A stretch of DNA of 64,000 nucleotides, from assembly GCA_025766275.1 (NCBI GenBank), contig JAFKAC010000008.1, positions 1,612,001-1,676,000 of the forward strand, given 5' to 3'. The position numbers and the translations under genes were made by a program. This stretch comes from Lactarius indigo. Its lineage: Eukaryota > Basidiomycota > Agaricomycetes > Russulales > Russulaceae. Positions 38,965 to 50,878 of this stretch are shown piece after piece (position 1 is the first letter of the stretch; every line of letters begins with the position of its first letter). The notes beneath the pieces are model-generated. The model did not search any database, was not told the DNA's origin, and saw only the letters and a list, made by a program, of their open reading frames with translations.

Positions 38965-41827
38965 CTATAGTGAACGACGGCGGACAGGTGGGCGCGTCCG
39001 CTTACGCTTCTTTCCCTGATCAAATGCGTTTGCACTTTTTAAGTCTCGTCCGAGGGGATCGTCCTTCTTCACTTGATAGATGCGAACCTGCCAATTTCAC
39101 AAATTTGAATAATAGTAAAGCCATCATGAAAAGGGAACTTACGATCCAGTTTTCGGACGTGAACGCTTCGTCTGTGTTACTGGTCAGTACGAGCCGTTCC
39201 CATGCGAACGAGAGAGTGCGAGCTCACCCAAATAATCCAGGCTGGGCCCTGGCTTGGCGATCATCTGCCCACGAACACGGTCCTGCGCATGTCCACCACC
39301 AAAGAGCTCCGGGAACCTAAAGAAATTAATTATTAGCCGCACATTGTTCCAAGCGCCGCTGACGTACCGATAATACGACAGCTTATACATCAGACTATTT
39401 TTCATGGTAGGCGACGCTTGGTCGTCAACACGATAGTCACCCTGAGGGGTAAAATACCGCGGTTCCTGGATTTCGTCAGGCCAAACGCCCTGGGCGATGC
39501 GCACCATCCAAAGGAATTTGTTGATATCGTCGCCAGAGTAGCCAATCACACCACCGAAGATGACGAGGACGTAGTCGACATCGTGTTTACGAAGGATAGG
39601 GTATGCGACCTCTTCAGAACTGGACATTGCCTTACCCACCGTCGCGATGTGAGCTGTAAGAGGGGCTTCATATTGACACACGGGGATACCACACTGAACC
39701 GCTTACTGTTGTTCCACGTATTATTGTCGACGAGAGTGGGGCGGTCCGCCATACCAGCAATCTGATAACCGTAGTCCCACCAGCTCATGACGACTGCGTC
39801 CTTTGGTGTGTTTTGTCGGAGCCAATAGTATGCCTCCCGGAAGTCGTCGATAAGCTGCAACCCGTCTTGGTTGTGCGATGCGAGCACGACGCTAGGCGAC
39901 GAGTAGGCCACGGACGTCACCCACGTACAGTGCATAACGAAAAACAGTAACATCCCCAGCGCATTCACAATAACAACGGCGCGCGTGTCGAGCCCAAAGA
40001 TCCCTCGTTGCGCAGGCTTGCCTTTCTTCATGGTAGAGGGTCCCGATGTCACCATCTCCGTCAGAAGTTCCGCTACCGACGCGCCAGATGTAGGAGCCGC
40101 AGCTGACTTGTCCTTCTTTGATGCGTCCACCTTGTCACTGTCCGACACCTCGGGCTCCGTTGGGTCGATATACGTGTCAAAAACACTGGACAGAGCGACC
40201 GCTGCGGACACGCACACGATTGGCGTGAGCGTGAGCATCAGCCGCACCATCACACCAGCGAAGTAGCTCGCGACAAGAGCATAGATGATCACGAATACGT
40301 GCTCATCCCGTAGCTGTTTGAAACACAAGACGACGCCGGCCGGAAAGAGGAATATGAGAAAATGGAGGTCCATGAAAAAGGACGGCCATGCAGTGGGCTG
40401 ATGCTCGGATACTGAAGCGATGATTGGGATGTACCTATGAAAAAATTAGAGATAACCAGTTATATGAGCTCAATCCCTAACTTTTTAGCGTATCCAGTGT
40501 CCCACAAAGAATAAAATCGCCCGGTCCACGGAGCGATCCACCCTTTATACGTGAGACCAACGATGGCCAGTGTACCAAAGATACCAGCTGCGATGACACC
40601 ACCAAACAAGAGCTGCTGGAACTGCTTGGACGACACATGAGACCGAACGAGTTCCACGAACGCAACAATCTGCAAAAGACCGAAGACACCTGAAGGGACA
40701 TCGATTGACATGGGGTATCAAACAAGACATGGGCATACCTAGGGCGCCCATATGTTCACTGGTACGGACGGGTTGGAACCCGACGAAGGGCACCTGCATG
40801 CTCGCTAATGTACCGATCGCATACCATGACGAGTAGCCCACATAAAGGCGGTTTGTGAAACGGCCCATCAGTGTGAGGGCGAGAGCGTGTAGCGGGATCA
40901 TATTCGTGATGAATGCGTAGCCACCTGTGAAACATACATGGTCGGTGGTCATCCGTATCAAATGGGAAGGGTTTACTTACCCCAAGCTGCAACCATGTAG
41001 AAATAGAAAACTGCTGCGAGTGTTCCGTAGAGTGCACTGCCTTGCTTCATAGCTTTGATCCAGAGATAGAAGGTGAACATGAGGAGGAAAATGGCGATGG
41101 CTTCATTGTCGTATGATCCTGCGACGGAACGGGAGATGTACCCGGGAACAATGCCAATGAAGGCGGCGGCCAGCAGGCCGGCACTCTCGTCTTTCATCTC
41201 CTTCGTGAACCTGTAGTAGGACGAGTAAGTACAGGTAAACTAGGCTAGTGGACATGAACTTACATATAGGTTGCCCAGGCCGTGAGAGCACTGAAACCAG
41301 GAGCGAGGAGAACGCAAACATTCCGTATGTCGACGGGGAGGTGAAGAGAATGCAAAAGGTTGTAGATGACGCCACTCGTTGCCATAAGGCCAGGATATAT
41401 CGTGCCGCCGACGACTCGACCCAATGGGTACCACGCCGTAGGGTCAAACCAGTTCCAGAATTCCTACACACGTGTCAGTGAACCAACTCAGCACGACACC
41501 GAAAGGAGACGTACATAGAATCCCTTGGACGCGAGTACCCTTGTTGCACGACTAACTTGTATTCAGTAATGTATTCACAATGCTATGAACGAAGGACTCA
41601 CTAATTGAACCATGGGTCGCTGAGGAGTAAACGTCAGGAGTGGTGTTGAAAAGGAGGCGACAGACTTACAATTCGTGTATAATACTCTCGAAGTTGATGA
41701 CAGCGAACAAACGTGATGCAATGGCAGCACCAGAGATAAAAGCAAACGCAACGATTCGGACCAGCGAGGCTGTATTCGCGACAGTCGCCGGAGAGAGGTC
41801 AGTAGGGAGCGGGTAGGCCTTTGGCAT
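38965..41827 (-). CDS. STT3: Oligosaccharyltransferase catalytic subunit STT3
   Basis: Transfers the lipid-linked glycan to Asn in N-x-S/T sequons in the ER lumen. The start at 41825-41827 ([13 protein letters not shown]) precedes the first membrane helix; an in-frame ATG eight codons upstream is possible. The acidic motif FDPWFNY (joined across the intron near 41610-41665) is followed by [36 protein letters not shown] and many membrane helices. The catalytic signature WWDYG lies in [19 protein letters not shown], followed by the luminal DNNTWNNTHIA with its own sequons. The C-terminus is [20 protein letters not shown] and ends in a basic KKRKRTRPP tail. About 12 exons join cleanly, giving about 740-760 residues, as expected. 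Confidence 0.95.
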
Positions 41828-41937
41828 GGCCGTTGGATTAGTCTGGAACAAAGTCTAATCGTCGACGTGTCAATATATTATGAAATAATTATTCACAATA
41901 AGTTGTTATCGGACGGAATAGTCGCACTATATTTGGC

Positions 41938-43711
41938 GTGACTGTTCTCCTCTTCGGACTTTCTGTGTGTGCCATTCTGGGCCCGGCTTGTGCGACCCTC
42001 CTTGCTATGCTTGGGCACAGATTCAGTCAGCGGAGCCTCCACAAAGTTCCAGGACCGGGGTATGGTACAAAAGTGGGCTGCTGCTGAAAGGAATGAGCAG
42101 GTCATTGGCGTCACTTGTACAAACCCTTATATCTTTTCGTTCTCTGTATGCGCCGACCTTTCCACCTGTCTAGGCGCTCACCGCCGGGGGCAACGAAGAC
42201 TGTTAAATCCCATATTCGGCGTCAATAAGCTGCGCCATATGACCCCAATTTCTAGCGGGTTGTACGACAGGATCTCTTGCCACACGTTTTTTCTCGAAAT
42301 CATGGGGCAAGGTGATCTCAGGTATTCCTCCGGTACACTTGAGGGCCGAAACGATGGATACTACAAAGCGCTCGAGGAGTGGCTGTGAGTTAAATAAACG
42401 CTTGGAAGTTGGCATCGTCTGACTTTGCTTTACAGACCAGCCGCTTCCTCTCTTGCAGTTTACCGGAGCCTGATTCCTTGCGTCTACAAGATATTTCACC
42501 CCAAATTCTCAAGTTGGTGGGAAGAATGTTGCCACGGCCGAAATTGAATCGTCTCATGGACCCTGAGGCCTGAGCACTGAAGCGAGGCGTATTTACGAGA
42601 AGAGGGATTTGCTAGAATTAGGTGACAACGCATTGTTAAGCAGGTTCGGGAAGGCAAGGATATCAGTCTTCTCAGTACGTACGACGCAGCATCATTTTCT
42701 GACAGAGGGCTCTGACTTGGAGATTTTCAGTGCGAACTACTGTAGCGGAATCCAAGGACGATCGGCTAAGCGAAGAAGAACTGCTTGCACAAATGGCGTA
42801 TGTCCCTGTGCGTTCTTGACCCGATGTCACCGCACTAATGTTTCTTGTAGGGTCCTTGTCTTTGCAGGAACAAATACAACAGCATCGGCTCTATCCCAGA
42901 TCCTACATCTACTTGCACTGCATCCTGACGTCCAGGATGGGCTCAGAAAGGAGCTGAAAGAGACTTGCAAGGACAAAAAGGGTATGCCGCATGATCAACT
43001 TGTATATTTACCTTTCTTAGAAGCGGTGTGTCACGAAACTCTGCGCCTGTAGGTTGACCGTCCTACTTCTCCAGGTTTCAAATCGAAAGCTGCTACATTT
43101 ACTCAACAGCTCCTGGAGTGATGCCGTCTTCCCACTCTCTTCCCTCATTCGCGAAATCGACGGACGTAAAATCCATGAAGTTTATGCCGAAAAAAAACAA
43201 ACTCGTACATCCAGATCTATAATTTGAATTGTGACCCATCGATCTAGAGGGCCGCCGATGCAGCCGAATGGAAACCGGAGCGTTGGTTGGCACCGCTTCC
43301 TGAAAGCGTTGCGAATTTCCAAGGAATATGTGAGTGAAATGGATCTTCGCGACGATAGCGCTCCGTTGTTAACTAGGTCTGTCAGTATGACATTCATTGG
43401 CGGACCGCGGTCTTGCATGTACGTATGGTGCTGCCTCATTGAATCGAGCTAGTAGGCTGACCCAGCACGTGGCGGGTTCAAGTTTTCACTGCTAGAAATG
43501 AGTAAGACGGTGGTCAAGCAAAAAATGTCTTGTGGGTCTGACTGGTCTTCTGTGTCTAGAGGTTGCGTTGTCGCAGATCGTTCCTACTTTTCGACTTGCA
43601 CCGACTGAAGCCAAAATAGTTTGGAGATTCAGCGTCCTTTTGACTCCATCACCAAAGGGATCTGTCGAGTCGTTCTCTCCTGAGCTCTCGATCATGATGT
43701 CTCGAGCATAG
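41938..43711 (+). pseudogene. Cytochrome P450 pseudogene (copy A of the local array)
   Basis: Clearly homologous to the three intact P450 genes nearby but broken. The start codon aligned with copy C is GTG (41938). The first exon keeps the QRSLHKVPGPG membrane-anchor/hinge motif but is followed by a deletion that removes the exons for the F-x-x-E region up to GAHRRGQRRLLNPIFGVNKL. Later segments survive piecemeal: RRIYEKRDLLELGDNA, LVFAGTNTTASALSQILHLL (the I-helix acid changed to Asn), FLEAVCHETLRL (ExxR), FIGGPRSC (heme Cys) and a C-terminal exon ending in TAG at 43709-43711. Frames shift and stops interrupt between them. It lies tail-to-tail with copy B, and similarity continues about 100 bp past the stop codons. 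Confidence 0.85.
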
Positions 43712-44325
43712 CGGTTACTCCCTGGTCCGTCTAGAACTCTTTATAGTTGCAGTGATATGCTTTTGCTCCTAGTTGACACGTACTACCACATGGCCATCTC
43801 CTGTAATGTACATGGCTCGTGAGCAGCCCGTAAACGAGAGTCAATATACAGGCTGGTAAACAGACGCCGTGAAACCAATTGTACCATTCTGTATATCGCA
43901 GGTGTACCCTTTCAAGTTATATACAGACTGGTGACTCTTCTGGTCGGAGACATGGGACAGTTTATTGAGCGCCTAAACTAGGTCTTAACTCACTCGCTCG
44001 TTCCGTCGTTCCGTCGTACCATAGACACCTTCTCATCCCCTCTGTCAAATACGTGGGCCATTCACAGGGCAGGGGTGTTACTTGGGCCCGATCATAAAAA
44101 TAAGCTCGGTGTATAATTTTGTCAGGTTCCTCAGAAAGTGCTGACGAAATTCTATTCGGTGGATGTATATCATGGTTGAACGCCTATCCCCCACGTCGTG
44201 CTTCACGGACGTGGTCGCGCTCCACTCGAAATATGAACAAAGGGTTGATACAGCAACAGGCAGTACATGTCAAGTATGGGCAGAATATTGCCGACGTAAT
44301 CGCAAGGGTCCCCAGGGAGCAACTC
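43712..44325. other. Spacer between the inverted P450 copies A and B
   Basis: About 610 bp. Its two outer edges are similar to each other in inverted orientation (for example the CTCCCTGG box just past each stop and a TTGACAtGTACTgCC box further on). The centre is unique. No gene is seen. Confidence 0.5.
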
Positions 44326-46683
44326 CTATGCTCGAGACATCATGATTGGAAGCTTAGGATGGGGCGACTCAATTGAGCTCTTTATCGATGGAGTCAAAAT
44401 GCCGCCGTATCTCCAAACTACTTCAGCTTCGGTCGGCGCAAGTCGGAAAGTAGGAACGATCTGCGACAACGCAACCTCTAGACACAGAAGACCAGTCAGA
44501 CCCACAAGACGGTTTTTGTTTAATCATCGTCTTACTCATTTCTAGCAGTGAAAACATGAACCCACTATGTGCTGGGTCAGCCTACTAGCTCGATTCAATG
44601 AGACAGCACCATACGTACATGCAGGACCGCGGTCCGCCAATGAATGTCATACTGACAGACCTAGTTAGCAACTGGGCGCCATCGTCGCGAGGATATGTTT
44701 CGCTCACGTGTTAGCATATACGCTTGGGACATTCGCCTTTTCAACACTCTCGGGACGCGGTGCCAGCCAACGCTCCGGTTTCCATTCGGCTGCATCGGTC
44801 CCCCATATCGATGGGTCACGATTCAAATTATAGATCTGGATGTACAAGTTTGTATTTTCCGGTACAAAGATTTCATGGATTTCGCGCCCGTCGACATCGT
44901 GAATGGGGGAAGAAAGTGGGAGGATGACATCACTTCGTGCGCTGCAAGCTTAGTAAGTACGAAAGACTGTAAGGCGGGGCCGATCTATCACATACGTTCT
45001 CATCACTCCAGGAACTGGCGCGTAACTGTAGCACCTTTCAATATGGACCCGGAAAAACAAGACTACCGGCTCACAGGCGCAGAGTTTCGCGACACACGGC
45101 CTCTAAGAGAGGTAAAGAAACGAGTTGATCGTGCGTCATCTCTTCGTTGTCTCCACAAGCCTCTTTCAGCTCCTTTCTGAGCTTATCTTGGATGTCGGGA
45201 TGCAGTGCGAGTAGATGTATAATCCGGGATAGAGCTGATGATGTCGTATCTGTCGCTGCGAGGACAATGACCCTACAGTACAAAAAGTGTTGTAGCCATT
45301 AGGGCCACTGGATCATGAACGCACAACCTGAGGAACATACGCCATTTGTGCAAGCAGTTCCTCTTCGCTTAGCCGATCATTCTCGGATTTCACCATACTA
45401 GATCGCACTAGAAACATCCAGGTCAGAGTCCTGGGTCGGGAGACGGGGCTGCGTTGTACGCACTGAGAAGACCGATGATGTCCTTGCCATCTCCGACCTG
45501 CTCGACAGTTGCACCATCACCTAATTCCAGTAGCCTCTTCTTCGTCTCGTAAATGCGCTTCGCTTGAGCATTCATGGTCTCGGTGATGTCCATGAGGTCA
45601 TTCAATTTTGGCCATGGCAACATTCTTCCCATCAACTTGAGAATTTTGGGGTGAAATATCTTGTAGACGTAAGGAAACAGGCTTCGGTAAACCGTAAGGG
45701 ATGACATAGTTGGACTAGAAAGCAAGTCAGATTAACACCGACTTTCAAGCATATTATACCGACAGCCACTCCTTGAGCGCTCTGCGGTATTCGTCATTTC
45801 TGCCCTCAAGAGTACCGAAGGAATACCCTAGACCAGCCTCTCCTATGAGTTCGAGCGCAAACTTGCCTATCCAATCGGCGACGTTGACTTCTTGAGGGCC
45901 ATCCGACACAATTGACTCGAGATTTCCACGAAGCTACGGAGACTGAGACAGGGCCGGGTTCATGCAGTAAGAGACCGAGAGTACCTGTCGTGCAACCCGA
46001 TGGAAGATTGGGGTCATATGACGCAAATGATTGGCGCTGAATACGGGGTTTAGCATTTTTCGTTGCTTCCGATGGTGAGCACCTAGACGGGGAAAGTCAG
46101 CGCATAGGAAGGTCTTCGAAACAACTCGCTTACCCGTCGTCGAAATGACCGCTGGACCAAATGTCTGCATATGCGAGCTTCTTGGGTTAAAGAACAGCGC
46201 GGGAACTTATTTTGAAGGGAGAAAGCTTACATGAGGGTGACTTCTGGTTCCTCGAAGACGGCTTGGTCCTTGATAAAAATGTTGTTGCATGCCTTCGGGT
46301 CAGATACCACGAGAAGTATCTCCTATTACAAGTGATTGTGTTGATTATTAGGCCTCATAGTCATAAGTCATCGCCAGCCGGACATACCCCAAAAACACCA
46401 TTGACGCGTGCTACGGTTCCATATGTCCTGCGTAGTCCTTCGTGGAACGAATAGGCATAGGGGTTGAACATGTGACGGAAATGACCTGCCCATTCCTTTC
46501 AACATACGGTGGTCCGTTTTTCTGTAACCCATGAATCATACCGGAGAACAGGGAGGGGTTCGATGGCCCAGGAATTTTGTGGAGGCTCCGCTGCCTGGAC
46601 CTGCGCCTAAGGACAGCAAGAATGGCTGAACAAGCCAGGGCTACAATAACACACGCAGCAAGTTCGAAGAGGAAAACAGGCAT
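44326..46683 (-). CDS. Cytochrome P450, CYP5150-like (copy B)
   Basis: A heme-thiolate monooxygenase anchored in the ER, using electrons from a P450 reductase; substrate unknown. The start MPVFLFELAACVIVALACSA (46683) gives the anchor helix, then RQRSLHKIPGPSNPSLF. Fourteen exons join in frame: GHFRHMFNPYAYSFHEGLRR, VVSDPKACNNIFIKDQ, GAHHRKQRKMLNPVFSANHL, the I-helix AATDTTSSALSRIIHLLALH, EAVCRETLRL (ExxR), WKPERWLAPRPESV (PERF-type) and FIGGPRSCIGF (heme-binding Cys). It ends IMMSRA at TAG 44326-44328. No frameshift was found, so it looks functional, about 520-530 residues. Assignment to the CYP5150 family is from memory of the family pattern and is moderate. It is the inverted partner of pseudogene A and lies head-to-head with copies C and D across SOF1. 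Confidence 0.85.
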
Positions 46684-48036
46684 GTCAGTGGACAGGGGGC
46701 GTGTTGCTCCACTGGCACGAGACGCAACCCCCATGGGGTCTATATAGTGGAATGACATAGCGACGAGACGGCGATGGAACCGGGTCCAAGACCGGGTCAA
46801 CCAATTGAGAATGATTCGCTACAGTCCCAAGCAAAAAAAGACCTGTATTTCTCGCGGTCAGCGGTGTAAGGGTCTTTGTAAAAGTGTTCAGGTTTATAAG
46901 CCTTCCCGTAACGATTCCGTGAAACAAATTCTTTTCAATTCATTCGGTTTGCATGTGATCGATGTGACTGATGAAAACCCGTAAGTGAGTCCACTTCTGC
47001 AATACTGTATTGGTTGTCGATCCACGAACATCGGACACACGTACTGTTCGAAGGCATCCGATGGTCGGGATAGAGACTTCTATCACCCTGGACCCTACCT
47101 ATGTCCGGGTTCGCACCCCACACCAGGTTGGCCACGTCGACACCTTATCGGCGGGGTCAATTGACTACAGTACAGCTGGTTCCATAACGATTGTCCCATG
47201 GTGACCGTTTTTTGGACACAGGCGAGGTTTGAATAGAGCATATCAACACAGGTAACCAATCCATAATCCCAATTGTTACAAGATAGCTATTCTATAACCC
47301 TAATTCTGCGAGATGACCCGATTTCCTGAGAATTTCTCCTCGATTTAATTATGAATTCCGCTCTCAAGTTTTGGGCGTCCGACTATGATTTCTCAAAATA
47401 GCAGGGGACAGTCATCATGGAACCAGCTGTACCGGCGGGGTCAATTGACTACAGTAAGTGCTGCTCATGGCGACACTTTCTTGTGCATCTTTTCCACTGC
47501 ACCGCTACTACCCCTGCTGTCTTCAGCTTTAGTTCCCCGTACCATGGCGTCATTCCCACTATATTGCTACCAACTTGCCTTCACTATCACCACAACTATC
47601 ACCAGCCCTTCCTGTGTGTGCAACAACCTTGGTCCTTTACTACCACAATATCCTGCACCTCCCCTGCCCGATAGTAGCGCCTCCCATACAGAATTGTACA
47701 TCCCACTTAACACCCATACTTTGAGCAGATGTTCGGGGATATGTTATTACAGTAGTCCATACTAGTAGAATTATGAATTGTTTTCTCGATGTGGGTGGAC
47801 AACTACGTGGATACAGCTGGTTTGTCTGGATCAAAAAGGAAACCACGGCAGATCCAGCACTTGAAGGCACCCTCCAGGGCTGGCACAGAGTCCTGGCTTC
47901 ATTACCTTCAGTGCTGGTGCGACCCCCTTACTATAAGATTGACGCCCGATTGAGCCTAATTGAGGGACCCTGGGTTACAGATAGCGCTGAGTCAGCGCCA
48001 CAATTTCACGCACCCACCAACTGTGAGCCTGCCGCG
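46684..48036. other. Divergent intergenic region between P450 copy B and SOF1
   Basis: About 1.35 kb between divergent genes. Apart from the foldback element at 47149-47456 I see nothing structured. The open frames at 47385-47765 have Pro/Ser/Tyr-rich, non-coding character. Confidence 0.5.
47149..47453. mobile_element. Small foldback element flanked by 21-bp direct repeats
   Basis: The 28-bp segments 47170-47197 and 47405-47432 are inverted repeats of each other with three mismatches. They enclose about 207 bp of AT-richer, non-coding DNA. Immediately outside them, 47149-47169 and 47433-47453 are identical 21-bp direct repeats; because GTA continues on both sides, the identity extends to 24 bp. 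The pattern [direct repeat][inverted repeat ... inverted repeat][direct repeat] is that of a MITE-like insertion with a target-site duplication, giving an element of 263 bp. A 21-bp duplication is unusually long for a DNA transposon. No transposase is present. Confidence 0.6.
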
Positions 48037-49757
48037 ATGGTGGTAATTCTACTTTGTTGTATTCCTTTAACTTCACGCTGATTTTTCCTCAGAAAATTTC
48101 GGTATTGCAACGAGCACCATCTGCTCATCTGCCAACCCGTTCAGGGGATCCCACACCGACTCACAGAAACTTAGATCCGTTACTCCATCCCTTTTCCCGA
48201 GCCCGCGAGCGTATTCGCGCGCTAAATGCAGCAAAAATGGAGCGCATGTTCTCCAAGCCCTTTATTGCGGCACTTGAGGGACATTCCGATGCTGTAGAAG
48301 TGCTTGCGCGTCGCCCAAATTCTATCACTGATGTCGCGAGTGCAAGTTGGGACGGAGGTCTGTTTGGAAGAGATACACCTCCTTGCAATTGACCAACACT
48401 GCCTTGCAGAGATTATCGTTCACAATGCTGGGCGGAGGACACATCTCGCAAAGATCCCCGGCGCACACAAGGGGAAAGTATCAGGTCTGTGCTGGGCAGA
48501 CGAGAACAGAGTATTGAGTTGCGGTGTGGATCGAAATATCAAGATGTGGGATACGTGCCAAGTTGCGCAGTTAGATCCCTCAGAGGTTGGACAATCGCGA
48601 GTACGTGCTTGTCCTATCTACCTTCCATGCGCGCTTTCTGATCACTTTTCTAGCTGAAACCTCTCGCGGTGTTCCCCGGGAAAGGAACGCTTCAGTTAGT
48701 CCCCACTTCCATATTCTTCGTTGTCACTTATGTTTCCTGTAGCTCAATAGACCACCACACGAAGGATCCAATATTCGCGTCGTCCTCGACGATAGTTCAA
48801 ATTTGGGATGAGACAAAGTGCGCTCGCTATCCAGGCGCGTTTCCTTTCTCATCATTACTAGGAGCGCTCCCGTGATGGACATCACCTTTTCTACGTCTGC
48901 TGAATCCGTGACGAGGGTCCGCTTTAACCCCTCCGAACCTTCTGTGCTCGCTAGCATTGGTTCTGATAGGACCTTCATCCTTTATGATATTCGAACTGGT
49001 AAGGCTGAGCGACGCGTTGTCATGCAGGTATTCGTGTCTCTTGACCTCCGTGTGTTACTGTGTCTTACCCTTGCCGTAGATGAAAAACAATGACCTCTCG
49101 TGGTCTCCTACTTTCCCAACCACAATCCTTCTCGCATCAGAAGATCATAGTCTCTACACATTCGACACCCGGCGTCTTGACACCCCTACTCAAATGTACA
49201 AGGCGCACGTCTCCGCCGTCACCTCTTGTGATTGGTCACCCACCGGAACAGAGTTCGTCTCAGGAGGGTGGGATCGCACCTTACGCATATGGAAGGAGGA
49301 TCGTGGTTCGCAACCCGAGGTATACCACACGAAGCGTATGCAACGCGTGCTCACAACCGCCTTCACCGCCGACGCGCGCTTCGTCCTTTCCGGTTCGGAC
49401 GACGGCAATGTGCGCATGTGGAAGGCGAACGCTTCCGAGAAACTCGGCGTTATCACCGCGCGCGAGCGCTCCGCGATCGAGTATCGCGACGCTCTGAAAG
49501 ATCGATGGAAGATGGACGCCGAGATTGGCAAAGTGCAGCGGTACGTGGTTAAATGGGTCGACAAGGCGCTCGTGCAATTAAACGCGATTGCCAGGAGTCG
49601 GCACATACCGAAGCCCGTGTACAAGGCCGCGCAGCTCAAGCGGACAATGGAGGAGGCACAACGAGTCAAGGAGGAGAGGCGGAGGCGGCACACGCGCGCG
49701 GGCGAGAGCAAACCCAAGGCGGCACGGAAGAAAGTAGTCATTGCAGAACAGAGCTAA
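48037..49757 (+). CDS. SOF1: Sof1/DCAF13 WD40 protein of the small-subunit processome
   Basis: A U3 snoRNP-associated WD-repeat protein for 18S rRNA processing in the nucleolus. The N-terminus is KISVLQRAPSAHLPTRSG, then RNLDPLLHPFSRARERIRAL and NAAKMERMFSKPFIAALEGH, which is the family hallmark. The only sensible start is an ATG at 48037-48039 followed directly by an intron (GTGGTA, 48040-48092), so exon 1 carries just the start codon. WD repeats include VDRNIKMWD, STIVQIWDE, GSDRTFILYDIRTGKAERRV, FVSGGWDRTLRIWKED and VLSGSDDGNVRMWKA. The C-terminal Sof1 domain follows (EYRDALKDRWKMDAEIGKVQ, ARSRHIPKPVYKAAQLKRTM) with a basic tail. About seven exons, roughly 450 residues. It is a housekeeping gene sitting inside the P450 array. 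Confidence 0.93.
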
Positions 49758-50878
49758 CCTTATGTGCTACAGTATTACCTCAGTCCTCGGTATCACCACT
49801 GAGACTGATGTCAGTCTCATTACCCGACATGTGGGCATACGCCGCTGGCATTTCCGGTCACTCCCGTGGGTCGACGTCATGGCCTTGAGTCTGAGAGGAT
49901 TTCACCTCATGCGTGCTTCTCTGGGCCGTCTCCACAGGCATGAAGATGTCAGTGGCAAACGTAAAGGAGCATGTAATGCCTCATGTCGTCCGCTCAGGGC
50001 ATTATGTTATTGCATCCCGGTGCATTCCTCGTCTCACTTTTGGCAGTACTGATGAGCTTCTCCCCTTTTCTCTAAGCCAGAAGCGAAACGATTGGTCTCT
50101 GATACCTTTCTTTGTGCATTGCCAATCTTGGAATGCGTTCCTGGACTCAAGCAGGGTTCTCCAGTCGTACTTCTGTGGTATCAGTGGTCGACATGTTACT
50201 ATCACAAGGCATGGTCTCTAGTCTCCACAGGTCACACGAGGGTTTTCGACTGCAATACTGAGCGCCATTGTTGACTGAGATGACCTTTTTGGCTGTTCCG
50301 GCTATACTACTTCCCCAGGAATGCTCTTAACAACACCCTGCTCAGATTTGTACTACTGCCCTAAATGCCGCCGTCACCCCTTTTGACAATGGTGCGTCAA
50401 GTGACAAGTTGGGTGAGTTGGCTAGGAGGACAGCTTGGCTAACTGTGTCGACACGATTACTCAAAACCCTTGCCATGTGTGACCTGCTGCAGATAACGGT
50501 ATCTGGCTGGGAATGCTTTCCTTTTAAGGCTATTCTCATGGGAGTAGAACATGGCTATTTAAGCGGCTCAGATGACTATTAGGCTGACAGTTTACTATAC
50601 ATGACTTCCATTGTGCTACAACGAGCACCATCACCGCAAGATTCGGCAAGAACATTATAAGCATTCCCTGGACAGTAACAGGCGTCCCCCGGTTCTTGAT
50701 TTTCGACCTACTAGTTTTACTTGTAATGGGAAATAACGTCCCTTACTCGGAGTTGTAGCAGCCCATCGATGGGTAGTCAAAGCGTCATTATAGCTCTGTA
50801 TGGCATCGTTCAACTATATAGACCGCACGGAGATTGTGTCTTTGCGGAATTGCAGTGCGCGTCCCTGCTTGACTTGAC
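49758..50878. other. Intergenic between SOF1 and P450 copy C
   Basis: About 1.1 kb between two plus-strand genes. A perfect short hairpin lies at 49800-49819. The rest has no coding frame of interest. Confidence 0.5.
49800..49819. repeat. Perfect 9-bp inverted repeat with 2-nt loop
   Basis: TGAGACTGA and TCAGTCTCA are separated by TG, 42 bp after the SOF1 stop codon, so the hairpin would lie in the 3' UTR. It may be chance or an mRNA 3'-end structure. Confidence 0.5.
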
